Assembly (NCBI GenBank): GCA_947474065.1 | Contig: CANJHD010000001.1 | Span: 1-64,000 of the forward strand | Reading direction: 5' to 3' | Source: Planctomycetaceae bacterium | Lineage (GTDB): Bacteria; Planctomycetota; Phycisphaerae; Phycisphaerales; SM1A02 | DNA length: 64,000 bases | Part shown: piece after piece, positions 18,411-27,196 of the stretch | Layout of the letters: each line of letters begins with the position of its first letter | Position numbering within the stretch: position 1 is the stretch's first letter | The notes under the pieces: generated by a model | What the model was told of the DNA's origin: nothing | The model's input: only the letters and a program-made list of their open reading frames with translations | The model's database searches: none | Translations under genes and position numbers: made by a program

Positions 18411-20534
18411 ATGAAGAAGGACAATCGAAAGCCCGTAGCCCCCGACCTCCAACGCGATCCGCGCGTGGTGGCAGTAGTCCGCGCGACGCGTGACGGATTC
18501 GAATTGTCAGCGCTTCGTTCAATTGACGGCGCGGTCAACATGTTGGCCGCACAGCACTTTCTTGCTGAAGATGAGCGCGTTGGGAAATGGATCGAATCAC
18601 AGCGTGCCGCGCGTACCGTTATTGCGCTTCCCGGTGCCGATGTCATCGTTCGAGCTGTACAGTTGCCGAGCGCCGACGAATCGCGACTTGAAGGCGCGTT
18701 ACAACTCAACGCGAGCGCGTTTGTGCAGGGTCGTACTTCCGACTGGCGTGTGGCATCAGCGCTGCTCCCGCGCGAACGCGGCGAGGGGGTCCGGACTGGG
18801 CTCGTTGCCGAGTGGCCAGAGGATGCAAATCGGGCTGACATGCCCCAGGGACTAACCGAAGGTCCGATGGTTTCATTCGCACCAGCGATCGCGGGCCTAG
18901 CAGCCATTGCGTCAGTCGCGGATGTTCCGCTCCTCTGGGTGGATTCAGCCAATGGCGTGCTATCCGTATGCATTCCAACAAGCCGTGGACTTCTTGCGCG
19001 CGTCATCCGAGCTGGTGGCAACGGCGAGGACATTGAAATTTCCGAAGTTGCTCAAGCAGTTGGCGAAGCATGCGTGCATGCTGGTGTGCCCGGCGCAGAA
19101 ATTCCATCCGCGATTGAGCGCACCGTGGATGCTGCACGCGGAGCGCTCGCGGGTGGTTTCGGATGCGCCGATGCAGATCTCGCCAAACTCTCAACGCTGG
19201 TGCGCAATTGTGATGAATCCTCAGACGCGCAGTGGTGGCGCAACAATGGTCTTGCTGTTGGCATCGCGCTCGCGGCGAGTGGTCCGGCGATGCCATTGAC
19301 ACGACTGCAATGGACTGATCTAAGCGCACGACCCGATCGATTTGGTGCATTGATCAATCGCATCTCAGAGCCCCGCACTGCGCGCCGGCTGATGCTGGCT
19401 GGAATCTTGACGCTGGCACTTGCACCGATCGCGGTGGAAGGCGCGCGCTTGCTGTTGCTGCGCTGGAAGTTGCCGGACCTCGAGGGGTACATGAAGGCAG
19501 AGGAACTCGATCGCAAGAAGCAGGCGATGTACCGGGTGCTCGGTCGACAAGGCGCGTCAATGACCAAGACACTCTCGGATCTTGCCTGCAGCGCGCCGGA
19601 CGGTATCGAGGTCGAATTCATCAATGTAACGCAATCTGCCAAAGGACAAGCTGTCACCGTACGCGGGAAAGCTCGCGCCGCCGGCGGTCTTCAGGGCACC
19701 GAGATCATGCTGCAGATGGAGAAGCAGATGCGTGAAAGCGGTGCGTTCGAGGCAATTCAAAGGAATTCCGAAGCTCCTGACACCCGCGGATATCAGGAAT
19801 TTTCAATCAATGCCACTGCGGTGCGCCCCACCTACAGCGTGGCCTTCCCAGAAGCACAAGACTTTGCGCGTACATCCATGCGGGTCCGTCGCTACGGACC
19901 TCCGCCGGATGATGTCGACGCGGTTGCATCGGGACTCGATGCGCGAACATCTGCTTCGCCGAGCAGCGAAGCCGCCGCATCAAGCGGAACTCGCGAGAGT
20001 TCGGGCACAGCGGGCAAAGGATCACTGACGGGAACGACCTCTTCCGGAGCCGCTACTGAGAGCACGGCGCAATCGAACACCGAAACCGCCGATGCCGATA
20101 GCAACCGCCGCTCAGCACGTGGCTCCAACCGTGGTCGGTCATCGTCGCGCGGCGATAATGGAACCACGGCCCCCGCAACGACGGTCGTCGGCACGAGCGC
20201 GGGTGCCGCAAGTACCGGTGCCGCATCCGCTGACACGAGTGAACCCACCGCGACGGGAACGGATAGCAAGGCCACCGCACGTGGAACACGCGCGGCTGGT
20301 GCTAGCACGCGCGGCGGCCTAGCCACACGGAGCAACATTGGTGGAAGCAGTGAAGCAGAGCCACCACCGCCGGCGCTGAGTGAGAATGAAATTAAGCGCA
20401 TGAGTAAAGAAGAAGCACGCGAGGCCCTTATGAAGGTGTCTCGGGCACGACAGCGCGCTGATCTTGATGATGCAGTGAAAACACGTCTAAAGACGGAGTT
20501 CGATCTCTTGCTCGAGCGGTGCAAGCACGAATGA
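18411..20534 (+). CDS. GspL/PilM-N-like assembly protein with long Ser/Thr/Ala-rich region
   Basis: Operon position; single TM LMLAGILTLALAPIAVEGARLLLL followed by a PilN-like domain. Confidence 0.6.
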   Translation: MKKDNRKPVAPDLQRDPRVVAVVRATRDGFELSALRSIDGAVNMLAAQHFLAEDERVGKWIESQRAARTVIALPGADVIVRAVQLPSADESRLEGALQLNASAFVQGRTSDWRVASALLPRERGEGVRTGLVAEWPEDANRADMPQGLTEGPMVSFAPAIAGLAAIASVADVPLLWVDSANGVLSVCIPTSRGLLARVIRAGGNGEDIEISEVAQAVGEACVHAGVPGAEIPSAIERTVDAARGALAGGFGCADADLAKLSTLVRNCDESSDAQWWRNNGLAVGIALAASGPAMPLTRLQWTDLSARPDRFGALINRISEPRTARRLMLAGILTLALAPIAVEGARLLLLRWKLPDLEGYMKAEELDRKKQAMYRVLGRQGASMTKTLSDLACSAPDGIEVEFINVTQSAKGQAVTVRGKARAAGGLQGTEIMLQMEKQMRESGAFEAIQRNSEAPDTRGYQEFSINATAVRPTYSVAFPEAQDFARTSMRVRRYGPPPDDVDAVASGLDARTSASPSSEAAASSGTRESSGTAGKGSLTGTTSSGAATESTAQSNTETADADSNRRSARGSNRGRSSSRGDNGTTAPATTVVGTSAGAASTGAASADTSEPTATGTDSKATARGTRAAGASTRGGLATRSNIGGSSEAEPPPPALSENEIKRMSKEEAREALMKVSRARQRADLDDAVKTRLKTEFDLLLERCKHE

Positions 20535-20556
20535 GAATCAACGCCGCAATACACAT

Positions 20557-21219
20557 ATGACCAATCTTCCCGCCAATCTCGAGAGCAACGCTCCATCATC
20601 TGCACCGAAAGCATCGCGACGGCCGCTCCGCAGCCAGGTCGCCGATCTCCGCATGCGCTATGACTCGCTGCCGCGCCGCCAACAGTGGCTAGTGGTTGCC
20701 GTGCTTGTTGTCATTGCCTGGTTCGCGGTTGATGAATTGCTCTGGTCACGCGCACGTGAATGGTCTTCTGAAAGCGGGCGCATCGAAGCTGCCTTGGACC
20801 GCGGAGCTAAGCGAAGCAGCACAGTGAGCGCAGACCTGCGTCGCTCCGTAGCAACATTCGGCCCCGTGGCACCACCCGGACCAGCAGCTCCTGGTCGCGA
20901 AGACCTTGCGCGGGCGATTGATGAAGTGGCCCGAAAGCACAAGGTGGCGGGATACAGTTACGAAGCCCGAACCGGACAGCGCGTCAAAGACACCGATGCG
21001 TCGATTCTCGGCTCATCAATCGATCGCATGCAAGCTGAAGTGAAGTTTGAAACAACGGCTGACGAGTTACCGAAATTCATCGCTGATCTTGAATCACACC
21101 CGATGATCGATGGCATCACTTCGCTCAGACTGCAGAAAAATGAACAGAATCGCAAGGTAATAGTGCAGGCCACCATTGAGACATGGGTGATCTCTGCCGG
21201 CGGAAGGGGTGCGCGATGA
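20557..21219 (+). CDS. GspM/PilO-like assembly protein
   Basis: Operon position; N-terminal TM WLVVAVLVVIAWFAVDELLW plus coiled region. Confidence 0.6.
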   Translation: MTNLPANLESNAPSSAPKASRRPLRSQVADLRMRYDSLPRRQQWLVVAVLVVIAWFAVDELLWSRAREWSSESGRIEAALDRGAKRSSTVSADLRRSVATFGPVAPPGPAAPGREDLARAIDEVARKHKVAGYSYEARTGQRVKDTDASILGSSIDRMQAEVKFETTADELPKFIADLESHPMIDGITSLRLQKNEQNRKVIVQATIETWVISAGGRGAR

Positions 21220-22265
21220 GCCTGAATATTCGACTCCCTTCTGGTGTCCGCTGGTCAGGCATGTTGGTCGCTACCGTCCTGTGCGCCACTGCAGGTGCGG
21301 TGGTGTTGATTCAGCATGCAGGTCCTTTGCTCCTTGATGCCTTTCGCCCGTCGACATCCGTTGATGCTGTTGACGTAACTACGCCGCTACTTGCGCAACA
21401 CGAGACAACGCAAGGAATGTACGAATCGCGCTTCGCGGGTCGCTCGCTGTTCTTCGCGCCACAGGACTGGAAACGCAAGATTCCGCCACCGCCGCCGCCA
21501 CCGCCACCGTCACCGCCGCCACCGATCCCTCCGCCACCGACCGACTACACCGGTCCGAAGGTGGTCGGCATGCTTGGCAACACCGTCTACCTCGAAGGTG
21601 CTCGCACGATCGAGATCGGGAAGGACGCTGAGGGGATCACACTTTTGGAAATCGTCTCCCCTTGGATGGTGAAGATCCGTCACAAGGGCAAGGAGTACGA
21701 GGTTGCGGTTGGTCTGAAGACCAACGACGCGAATTTCAAACCGATCACAAGCGCCAATACGCCGTCCGGCGTCACAGTGGAACCGGCCGCCGGTGCTGTC
21801 GGCTCCGAGGGTGGCACGCGTGGTGGCGCCTCGGCCCTCGGCGGTAGTTCTGCCGCCAGCCGAAACGGACCAGGTACCGCAGCGACCATGGCAACAAAGT
21901 CTGGAGCACCCTCCAGTGCCGCAGCAAGCGCAGCCGCGGTTGCAGCGGCGGCGGGCACAGGTGCCGCTGGGCTCCCAAGCGCAGCAAACGGTGCTCCTGG
22001 TGGTGCTCCGGGCGCCGCAGACGGCAGCGCGGGCGCCCCTGCTGATGGGGCACCGCCAACCCTGAACGCCACGGCGGCGGTCCCGCCGATTCCGGCAGCA
22101 ATAACCCAGGTAGCGGTATCCCGGCTCGAATTGGAAGCCGCCCGGACCGCTCTGTCACAGGTTGCTGCAGCTCGCGGCAGGCCAGACTTGAATGACGCCA
22201 CCCGCCAGCGCCTCGAAGCCGAGGAGCAATGGCTGGTTCAGCGCATTGAGGATCTGACCCGCTAG
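21216..22265 (+). CDS. GspC/PilP-like periplasmic protein with Pro-rich linker
   Basis: ATGA overlap with the preceding ORF; N-terminal TM; PPPPPPPPPSPPPPIPPPPTDY linker; HR-like domain KVVGMLGNTVYLEGARTIEIGKDAEGITLLEI. Confidence 0.55.
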   Translation: MSLNIRLPSGVRWSGMLVATVLCATAGAVVLIQHAGPLLLDAFRPSTSVDAVDVTTPLLAQHETTQGMYESRFAGRSLFFAPQDWKRKIPPPPPPPPPSPPPPIPPPPTDYTGPKVVGMLGNTVYLEGARTIEIGKDAEGITLLEIVSPWMVKIRHKGKEYEVAVGLKTNDANFKPITSANTPSGVTVEPAAGAVGSEGGTRGGASALGGSSAASRNGPGTAATMATKSGAPSSAAASAAAVAAAAGTGAAGLPSAANGAPGGAPGAADGSAGAPADGAPPTLNATAAVPPIPAAITQVAVSRLELEAARTALSQVAAARGRPDLNDATRQRLEAEEQWLVQRIEDLTR

Positions 22266-22324
22266 GGTCCTGTTAGCTGCGGATTCCCGTAATTTATGGC
22301 AGTTTTTACTGCCCGAACGGGCGA

Positions 22325-22369
22325 GAAACGGTGTCTTGGTGGCAATCTGCCATCAGGCACGGGCGTTTC
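22325..22369 (+). promoter_or_regulatory. Candidate leader hairpin upstream of the secretin gene
   Basis: TGGTGGCA-atc-TGCCATCA (22337-22355) nested within GAAACG (22325-22330)/CGTTTC (22364-22369). Confidence 0.3.
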
Positions 22370-22494
22370 TTAGTCAACGGCGCCACACAGCCGATAGACC
22401 CTACAAGACCTTTCGTGGCCCTGTTAGCCGCTACTGGTTCTTGTCCCGACGGACCCCGTGCCGAGCACTCTGGCACATCGCTTGGAGAACACAT

Positions 22495-25332
22495 TTGCAG
22501 ACCCGACACACCACCTCCGTTGCCCTACTTATAGCGATGCTCGCATCACCCGTGGGGCATGCCGCAACGGTTGCGTTCCAAGATCCACCGCAAGATCCCG
22601 GAAGCACCGGTGGCGACGGGATGAACCAGCCAATGGATCTGCCGCCGGACGATGCGCCCGCCGCGGAACCAACTGCGCCGCCAGTGCCGACCGTTCCGCC
22701 GGTGGCGACTGTGCCAGCGGTTCCCATCCCGCCAGACCGCGGACCCGGATCAGGACGCAAGGCTGTGGTCACCGATGAACTTGTTGGACTCCAGTTCCGC
22801 GATCAGGAAATCAAGACGCTCATTGACACCATCTCACTGTGGACTGGCAAGGTGGTGATACCGAAGCAGACCGCGCTCACGCCGATCAAGATCACCATCG
22901 TGAGCGATCGCAAGATGCACAAGAGCGAGGCGCTCAATTTGATCTTCCAGGCATTCCGCCTGAATGGACTTGGCGTCGTTGAAACCGAGGACATGATTCT
23001 TATCGACAGTCTGACGGAACTCAATCAGCTGCAGCCCGCAAAGGTGCTTGGGCCCGATGTTGACATTTCGCCGCTTCCTGAAAACGGAAACATCGTCATC
23101 AAAGTGTTCCGAATCAAGAACACCAAGGCTTCGCAAGTGTTTGAGCGATTGCAGGATTCGCTGCCAAGTTACGCAACGCTGCAAGTCGACAACAACTCCA
23201 ACCAGATCATCTTGGAAGGCGATATCGCGCTTGCAAAGCGCGTGCAGCACATGATCGATCTGCTTGATGTGGCCGCGTACGTTGATGTGCGCACCAAGAC
23301 CATTCGACTGCTTTACCAAGACGCGCAGACGATTCAAGGCATCATTACCGAACTGTTCTCTTCGCGCGGTCCATCGGGTGGGGCATCCACTCCGCGAGCT
23401 GGTGGCGGTCAGCCGCAGCAGCCTGGACAGAATCGCGGTCGTGCGCCGGGTGCTGCTCAGGGTGGCGCGAGCGAACTCGTCGGAACCAGCGAGCAGTTGG
23501 TGGTGACCGTGCTTCCGGCTACCAACAGCATGACGATCCGCGCTGAGCCGAGCATCATGAAAGAGATCGAGTCGCTGATCGCAGTGCTCGATGCTCCGTC
23601 ATCAGAAACAACTGGTGGCATCTTTCGACTCTATGACTTGAAGTACACCGACCCACTCAAAGTGCAGACTGTGTTGCAGTCGCTGCTTGAAGGGGGAGGA
23701 GGAAGTAGCGCGCGTCGCCCCGGCGGTGGTGGTGGAAATACTGGCGCATCGCGAGTGCAAGGACTTGGCGGCGGTGGTGGTGGCGGATCATCGGGCGCGG
23801 ATGTGGCCATCGCCAACATCTTCCGGATCGAGGCATACCCAGACTCCAATCGCCTGATCGTTGTCAGTAAGACTCCCGACAACTTCAAATGGCTCGACGA
23901 GTTGATTGCCGAAATCGACCGCCCGCTGCAAGCGGGCATGCCAAAGAACATTCCTCTCAAACACGCCAGCGCAGTGGAATTGGCTGAAATTCTCAACGCG
24001 CTGCTGGCGCAGTCCGGTTCGACGGCCTCAATCCGTGCCCCTGCAGAAGGTCTCTCTGGTATTGACTTTAATGTGGCCAGCGGCGGAGCCAATGGGTCGT
24101 CAAATACCAACGGATTCACCAGCGGCAACACCAATCTTCCAGGCGGCGCTGGCGGCTCAAGCGGTGGCATTCAGTTCCCATGGCAGTCGGGTCGTGGTGC
24201 TGGAGATACGACCACCGAAGTGAGTGCACTCGTCGGAAAGAGCCGTGTTGTACCGAATGCCGGCCAGAATTCACTCTTGATCTTGGCCCCACCGGAGATC
24301 CAAGAAAGTTTGGCAACCATCGTTCATGATCTCGATCAACCTGGGCGCCAGGTGATGATCTCGGTTGTCCTTGCAGAAGTCCAGCTTGGAGATGACTTCC
24401 AGCTCGGTATCAAGTGGGGTCAGGGCGTGGGACCAGTCAACCCGAACAACGCCGTTGTGGTCGGAACGACTTTCGATGGTGAGAAGAGTGACATCTTCCC
24501 GCCGGATCTCAACAAGTCCATCTTTGCGTTTGGAATTGACGCCAATGTCATCCTGCAGGCATTGTCTGAGGAGACATCGGTGCGCATTCTTCAGCAACCG
24601 CGCGTCTTTACGAGCGACAACAAGGAAGCGAAGTTCTTCCAAGGACAAGACGTTCCCTTCCAGAGCTCAAGTTTGAGTGATCTGAACACGGGTGGTGGCG
24701 TGAACGCCACATTCGATCAGATTCCCGTTGGAATCGGTCTGAATGTGCGACCGCGCATCACCAAGGATCGCAACGTCAATATGGAGATTGAAGTACTGCT
24801 CTCCAACATCAATGTGACGAGCCCCGAAGGCGTTGGTGGTAACCCAATCGTCGACCGCCGACAGACGAACACTACGGTGACGGTCAAGAACAATCAGACC
24901 ATCGTGCTTTCCGGTATCCGCAAGGAGACGGAGAACAAGATCAAGAGCAAGATGCCGTTGCTTGGAGACATTCCGGTGCTTGACTGGGTGTTTGCCAATA
25001 CCAGCGAGACCAAGGCCGTGACTGAGCTCTTGGTGTTTGTTACGCCAACCGTGGTTGACAATCCGGATGAGAACGACACCAACTACAACGCAGGCGAACG
25101 GATCCGCCTGCGAGAACTGGCGAAGCCGATCGCCGACATGTCGAAAGAGCTCATCAAGAAGCGTGACATCCTGAGCACTGATGGCACGGTGACTGCTGGA
25201 CCGGGCAATCCGCTTCAACCGATCGACATTCCTAATGACACGAAGCAGTTACCTGCACCAACACCAACTGGCGCGACAACGCCTGCGCCTGTGCCTGCCG
25301 GCACACCGAGCACAGCGCCGGTACCGCGCTGA
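22495..25332 (+). CDS. gspD: GspD/PilQ-family secretin
   Basis: Secretin domains: VLAEVQLGDDFQLGIKWG, RILQQPRVFTSDNKEAKFFQGQDVPF, VGIGLNVRPRI, TTVTVKNNQTIVLSGIRKE, MPLLGDIPVLDWVF. TTG start after CTTGGAG gives a signal peptide (LQTRHTTSVALLIAMLASPVGHAATVA). Confidence 0.92.
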   Translation: MQTRHTTSVALLIAMLASPVGHAATVAFQDPPQDPGSTGGDGMNQPMDLPPDDAPAAEPTAPPVPTVPPVATVPAVPIPPDRGPGSGRKAVVTDELVGLQFRDQEIKTLIDTISLWTGKVVIPKQTALTPIKITIVSDRKMHKSEALNLIFQAFRLNGLGVVETEDMILIDSLTELNQLQPAKVLGPDVDISPLPENGNIVIKVFRIKNTKASQVFERLQDSLPSYATLQVDNNSNQIILEGDIALAKRVQHMIDLLDVAAYVDVRTKTIRLLYQDAQTIQGIITELFSSRGPSGGASTPRAGGGQPQQPGQNRGRAPGAAQGGASELVGTSEQLVVTVLPATNSMTIRAEPSIMKEIESLIAVLDAPSSETTGGIFRLYDLKYTDPLKVQTVLQSLLEGGGGSSARRPGGGGGNTGASRVQGLGGGGGGGSSGADVAIANIFRIEAYPDSNRLIVVSKTPDNFKWLDELIAEIDRPLQAGMPKNIPLKHASAVELAEILNALLAQSGSTASIRAPAEGLSGIDFNVASGGANGSSNTNGFTSGNTNLPGGAGGSSGGIQFPWQSGRGAGDTTTEVSALVGKSRVVPNAGQNSLLILAPPEIQESLATIVHDLDQPGRQVMISVVLAEVQLGDDFQLGIKWGQGVGPVNPNNAVVVGTTFDGEKSDIFPPDLNKSIFAFGIDANVILQALSEETSVRILQQPRVFTSDNKEAKFFQGQDVPFQSSSLSDLNTGGGVNATFDQIPVGIGLNVRPRITKDRNVNMEIEVLLSNINVTSPEGVGGNPIVDRRQTNTTVTVKNNQTIVLSGIRKETENKIKSKMPLLGDIPVLDWVFANTSETKAVTELLVFVTPTVVDNPDENDTNYNAGERIRLRELAKPIADMSKELIKKRDILSTDGTVTAGPGNPLQPIDIPNDTKQLPAPTPTGATTPAPVPAGTPSTAPVPR

Positions 25333-25336
25333 CCGT

Positions 25337-26602
25337 ATGTTGACCACGATGCACGGAACAGTCTGCAAAGTAACCACTGCAAGGGCGGCCCGAAAGGCCG
25401 CCCTTGTGCTTGCATTCACAGGTTGCTTGACTGGGGTGGGCTGCACCACGCAACGAATCTCCAGCAAAGACAACATCACTTTGACTTCGCAGCCAACTGC
25501 CGGCGCGGAGCGGACGGTGATCACAGACGATCGCGATCGATTCAAGTCCCATGCACTGATTGATGTGGAGCCACTCGCGCGAATTCCTTATGACGGTCAT
25601 ACCCTGCCGTTGATCTCGCCAGATGGTCGTAAGGCTGCGATTCAATCGCGCAGCACGGCATCGTGGGCGGTACGCGTGGGCGATCCGCTGCCACCGGATG
25701 GATTTGATTGCACCATTGATGTGATTTCTCTGGCGAAGGACGCCGCTGGGACGCCAATCTCAACACTCAAGGGACAGTGGATCCTTGGGCGAGGTGCCGA
25801 CGATGAGGGCTACTTGGTGGAGGGCCCGCGCGCGGATGGTGGTCGCGACATCGGACTTGCAACATGGTCTGGAACGGTACGAATTATTGCAAAGGACGAG
25901 TGGTGTAACGCCTTTGCCACCGTCGCCCCCAACGGCACCATGGCGTGGTGCAGGCGCAATGTGGAAGGCGGCGATTGGCAACTCGTCTGCGAGCACAACG
26001 GCGTGCGTCGGGTGCTGAGCACGTCGAACGGATCAAGTTGGTTGATGCCGGTCTTTGGGGGCGATGGCACTGGCATGTTCGCGTGGCGGCTGCAGGGTCA
26101 GTCTTTGGTACTCGCATGGCTTCCGTTTGCTGATGATGGACTGCCCGCAGACGATGCGACCGTTGCGCCGGAAATGCTGACCGTGGTATCGCTGCGCGCC
26201 AACCTGAGTTGGGCGGTTCGTTCGCTAGAGCCAGTATCCGGGCTAGCTGCATCACCACCGGGGCGAGAACGCATTGCATTCTTCAACCCTGAAGCAGGGC
26301 GAATGGCACTCTGGGGACCAGGTGGACGAATCGAATGGCTGACTGAGGGATCCTTTGCAGCCACCGTGGTGGATCCTGGCAATGCGCTGGTGACGCTGAA
26401 AGACTCGCTGATCCGCGAGCGTCTCGCTACTGAACCTCGCAAATCGGAACTCATGACTGACGGTGCGTGGATCACACGCCCAACGATCCTTTCTGCAAGT
26501 GAGCTGATCGGATTTCGAAACGATCAAACCGCGATGGCGTTTGCACGCATGGTTGTGAACCCCGAGGCGGCTACGAGCACCGGGTCACCGCAGCAACGCT
26601 GA
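25337..26602 (+). CDS. Putative lipoprotein, function unknown, last gene of the secretion cluster
   Basis: Signal/lipobox AALVLAFTGCLTGVGC near the N-terminus. Confidence 0.6.
   Translation: MLTTMHGTVCKVTTARAARKAALVLAFTGCLTGVGCTTQRISSKDNITLTSQPTAGAERTVITDDRDRFKSHALIDVEPLARIPYDGHTLPLISPDGRKAAIQSRSTASWAVRVGDPLPPDGFDCTIDVISLAKDAAGTPISTLKGQWILGRGADDEGYLVEGPRADGGRDIGLATWSGTVRIIAKDEWCNAFATVAPNGTMAWCRRNVEGGDWQLVCEHNGVRRVLSTSNGSSWLMPVFGGDGTGMFAWRLQGQSLVLAWLPFADDGLPADDATVAPEMLTVVSLRANLSWAVRSLEPVSGLAASPPGRERIAFFNPEAGRMALWGPGGRIEWLTEGSFAATVVDPGNALVTLKDSLIRERLATEPRKSELMTDGAWITRPTILSASELIGFRNDQTAMAFARMVVNPEAATSTGSPQQR
25381..25405 (+). terminator. Perfect 10-bp hairpin, terminator-like but without a U tract
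   Basis: AAGGGCGGCC-cgaaa-GGCCGCCCTT, overlapping the signal-peptide codons of the downstream lipoprotein. Confidence 0.35.
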
Positions 26603-26629
26603 GCATTCTGTTCATCACTAAAAATGAAA

Positions 26630-26664
26630 CGCGCGCTGCCGGACCAGTGGTCGGGCAGCGCGCG
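26630..26664. terminator. Long near-palindrome between convergent genes
   Basis: CGCGCGCTGCC-G-GACCA-G-TGGTC-G-GGCAGCGCGCG, with outer GAAAC/GTTTC. Confidence 0.5.
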
Positions 26665-26690
26665 GGTGGTTTCGTTGGTCTGCGTAGGAA

Positions 26691-27086
26691 TCAGACTTCT
26701 TCGTCTTCTTCTTCGTCTTCTTCTTCGTCTTCTTCTTCCTCTTCTTCTTCCTCTTCTTCTTCCTCTTCTTCTTCCTCTTCTTCGTCCTCGTCTTCGTCTT
26801 CTTCTTCCTCTTCTTCGTCCTCTTCTTCGTCCTCTTCTTCGTCCTCTTCTTCTTCCTCTTCTTCCTCTTCTTCTTCGTCTTCGTCCTCGTCTTCGTCCTC
26901 GTCTTCGTCCTCGTCTTCGTCGTCGTCGTCGTCATCATCGTCGTCGTCATCATCGTCGTCCTCGTCCTCCTCCTCGTCGTCGTCGGAAGCGAGGATGGTG
27001 GCGGGCGACAATGCGCCGTAGAAGGACGCGAGCGTGTCCTCGAGGAAAGGATCGGCCATGGTGGACGTGGAGCTGATGAATGTCAT
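26691..27086 (-). CDS. Small protein with an uninterrupted poly-Asp/Glu C-terminal tail
   Basis: MTFISSTSTMADPFLEDTLASFYGALSPATILAS followed by about 96 consecutive D/E residues, then V-stop. Confidence 0.6.
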   Translation of the reverse strand: MTFISSTSTMADPFLEDTLASFYGALSPATILASDDDEEEDEDDDDDDDDDDDDDDEDEDEDEDEDEDEDEEEEEEEEEEEDEEEDEEEDEEEEEEDEDEDEEEEEEEEEEEEEEEEEEDEEEDEEEDEEV

Positions 27087-27196
27087 GGGTATCTCGTCAG
27101 GAATTCGTGCGGTCACGGGGCACAACGGGCGGAAGTGTAGCGATCTGCAAATACCCCGGGAAACGGAGGGTGGGGGAATTCGCCGGCTGCCTCGCT

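Noticed and set aside
26624-27076. Poly-Leu and poly-Ser + strand ORFs over the TCN tract
   Set aside because: Alternative frames of the same trinucleotide-type repeat; the minus-strand acidic frame has a plausible head domain.
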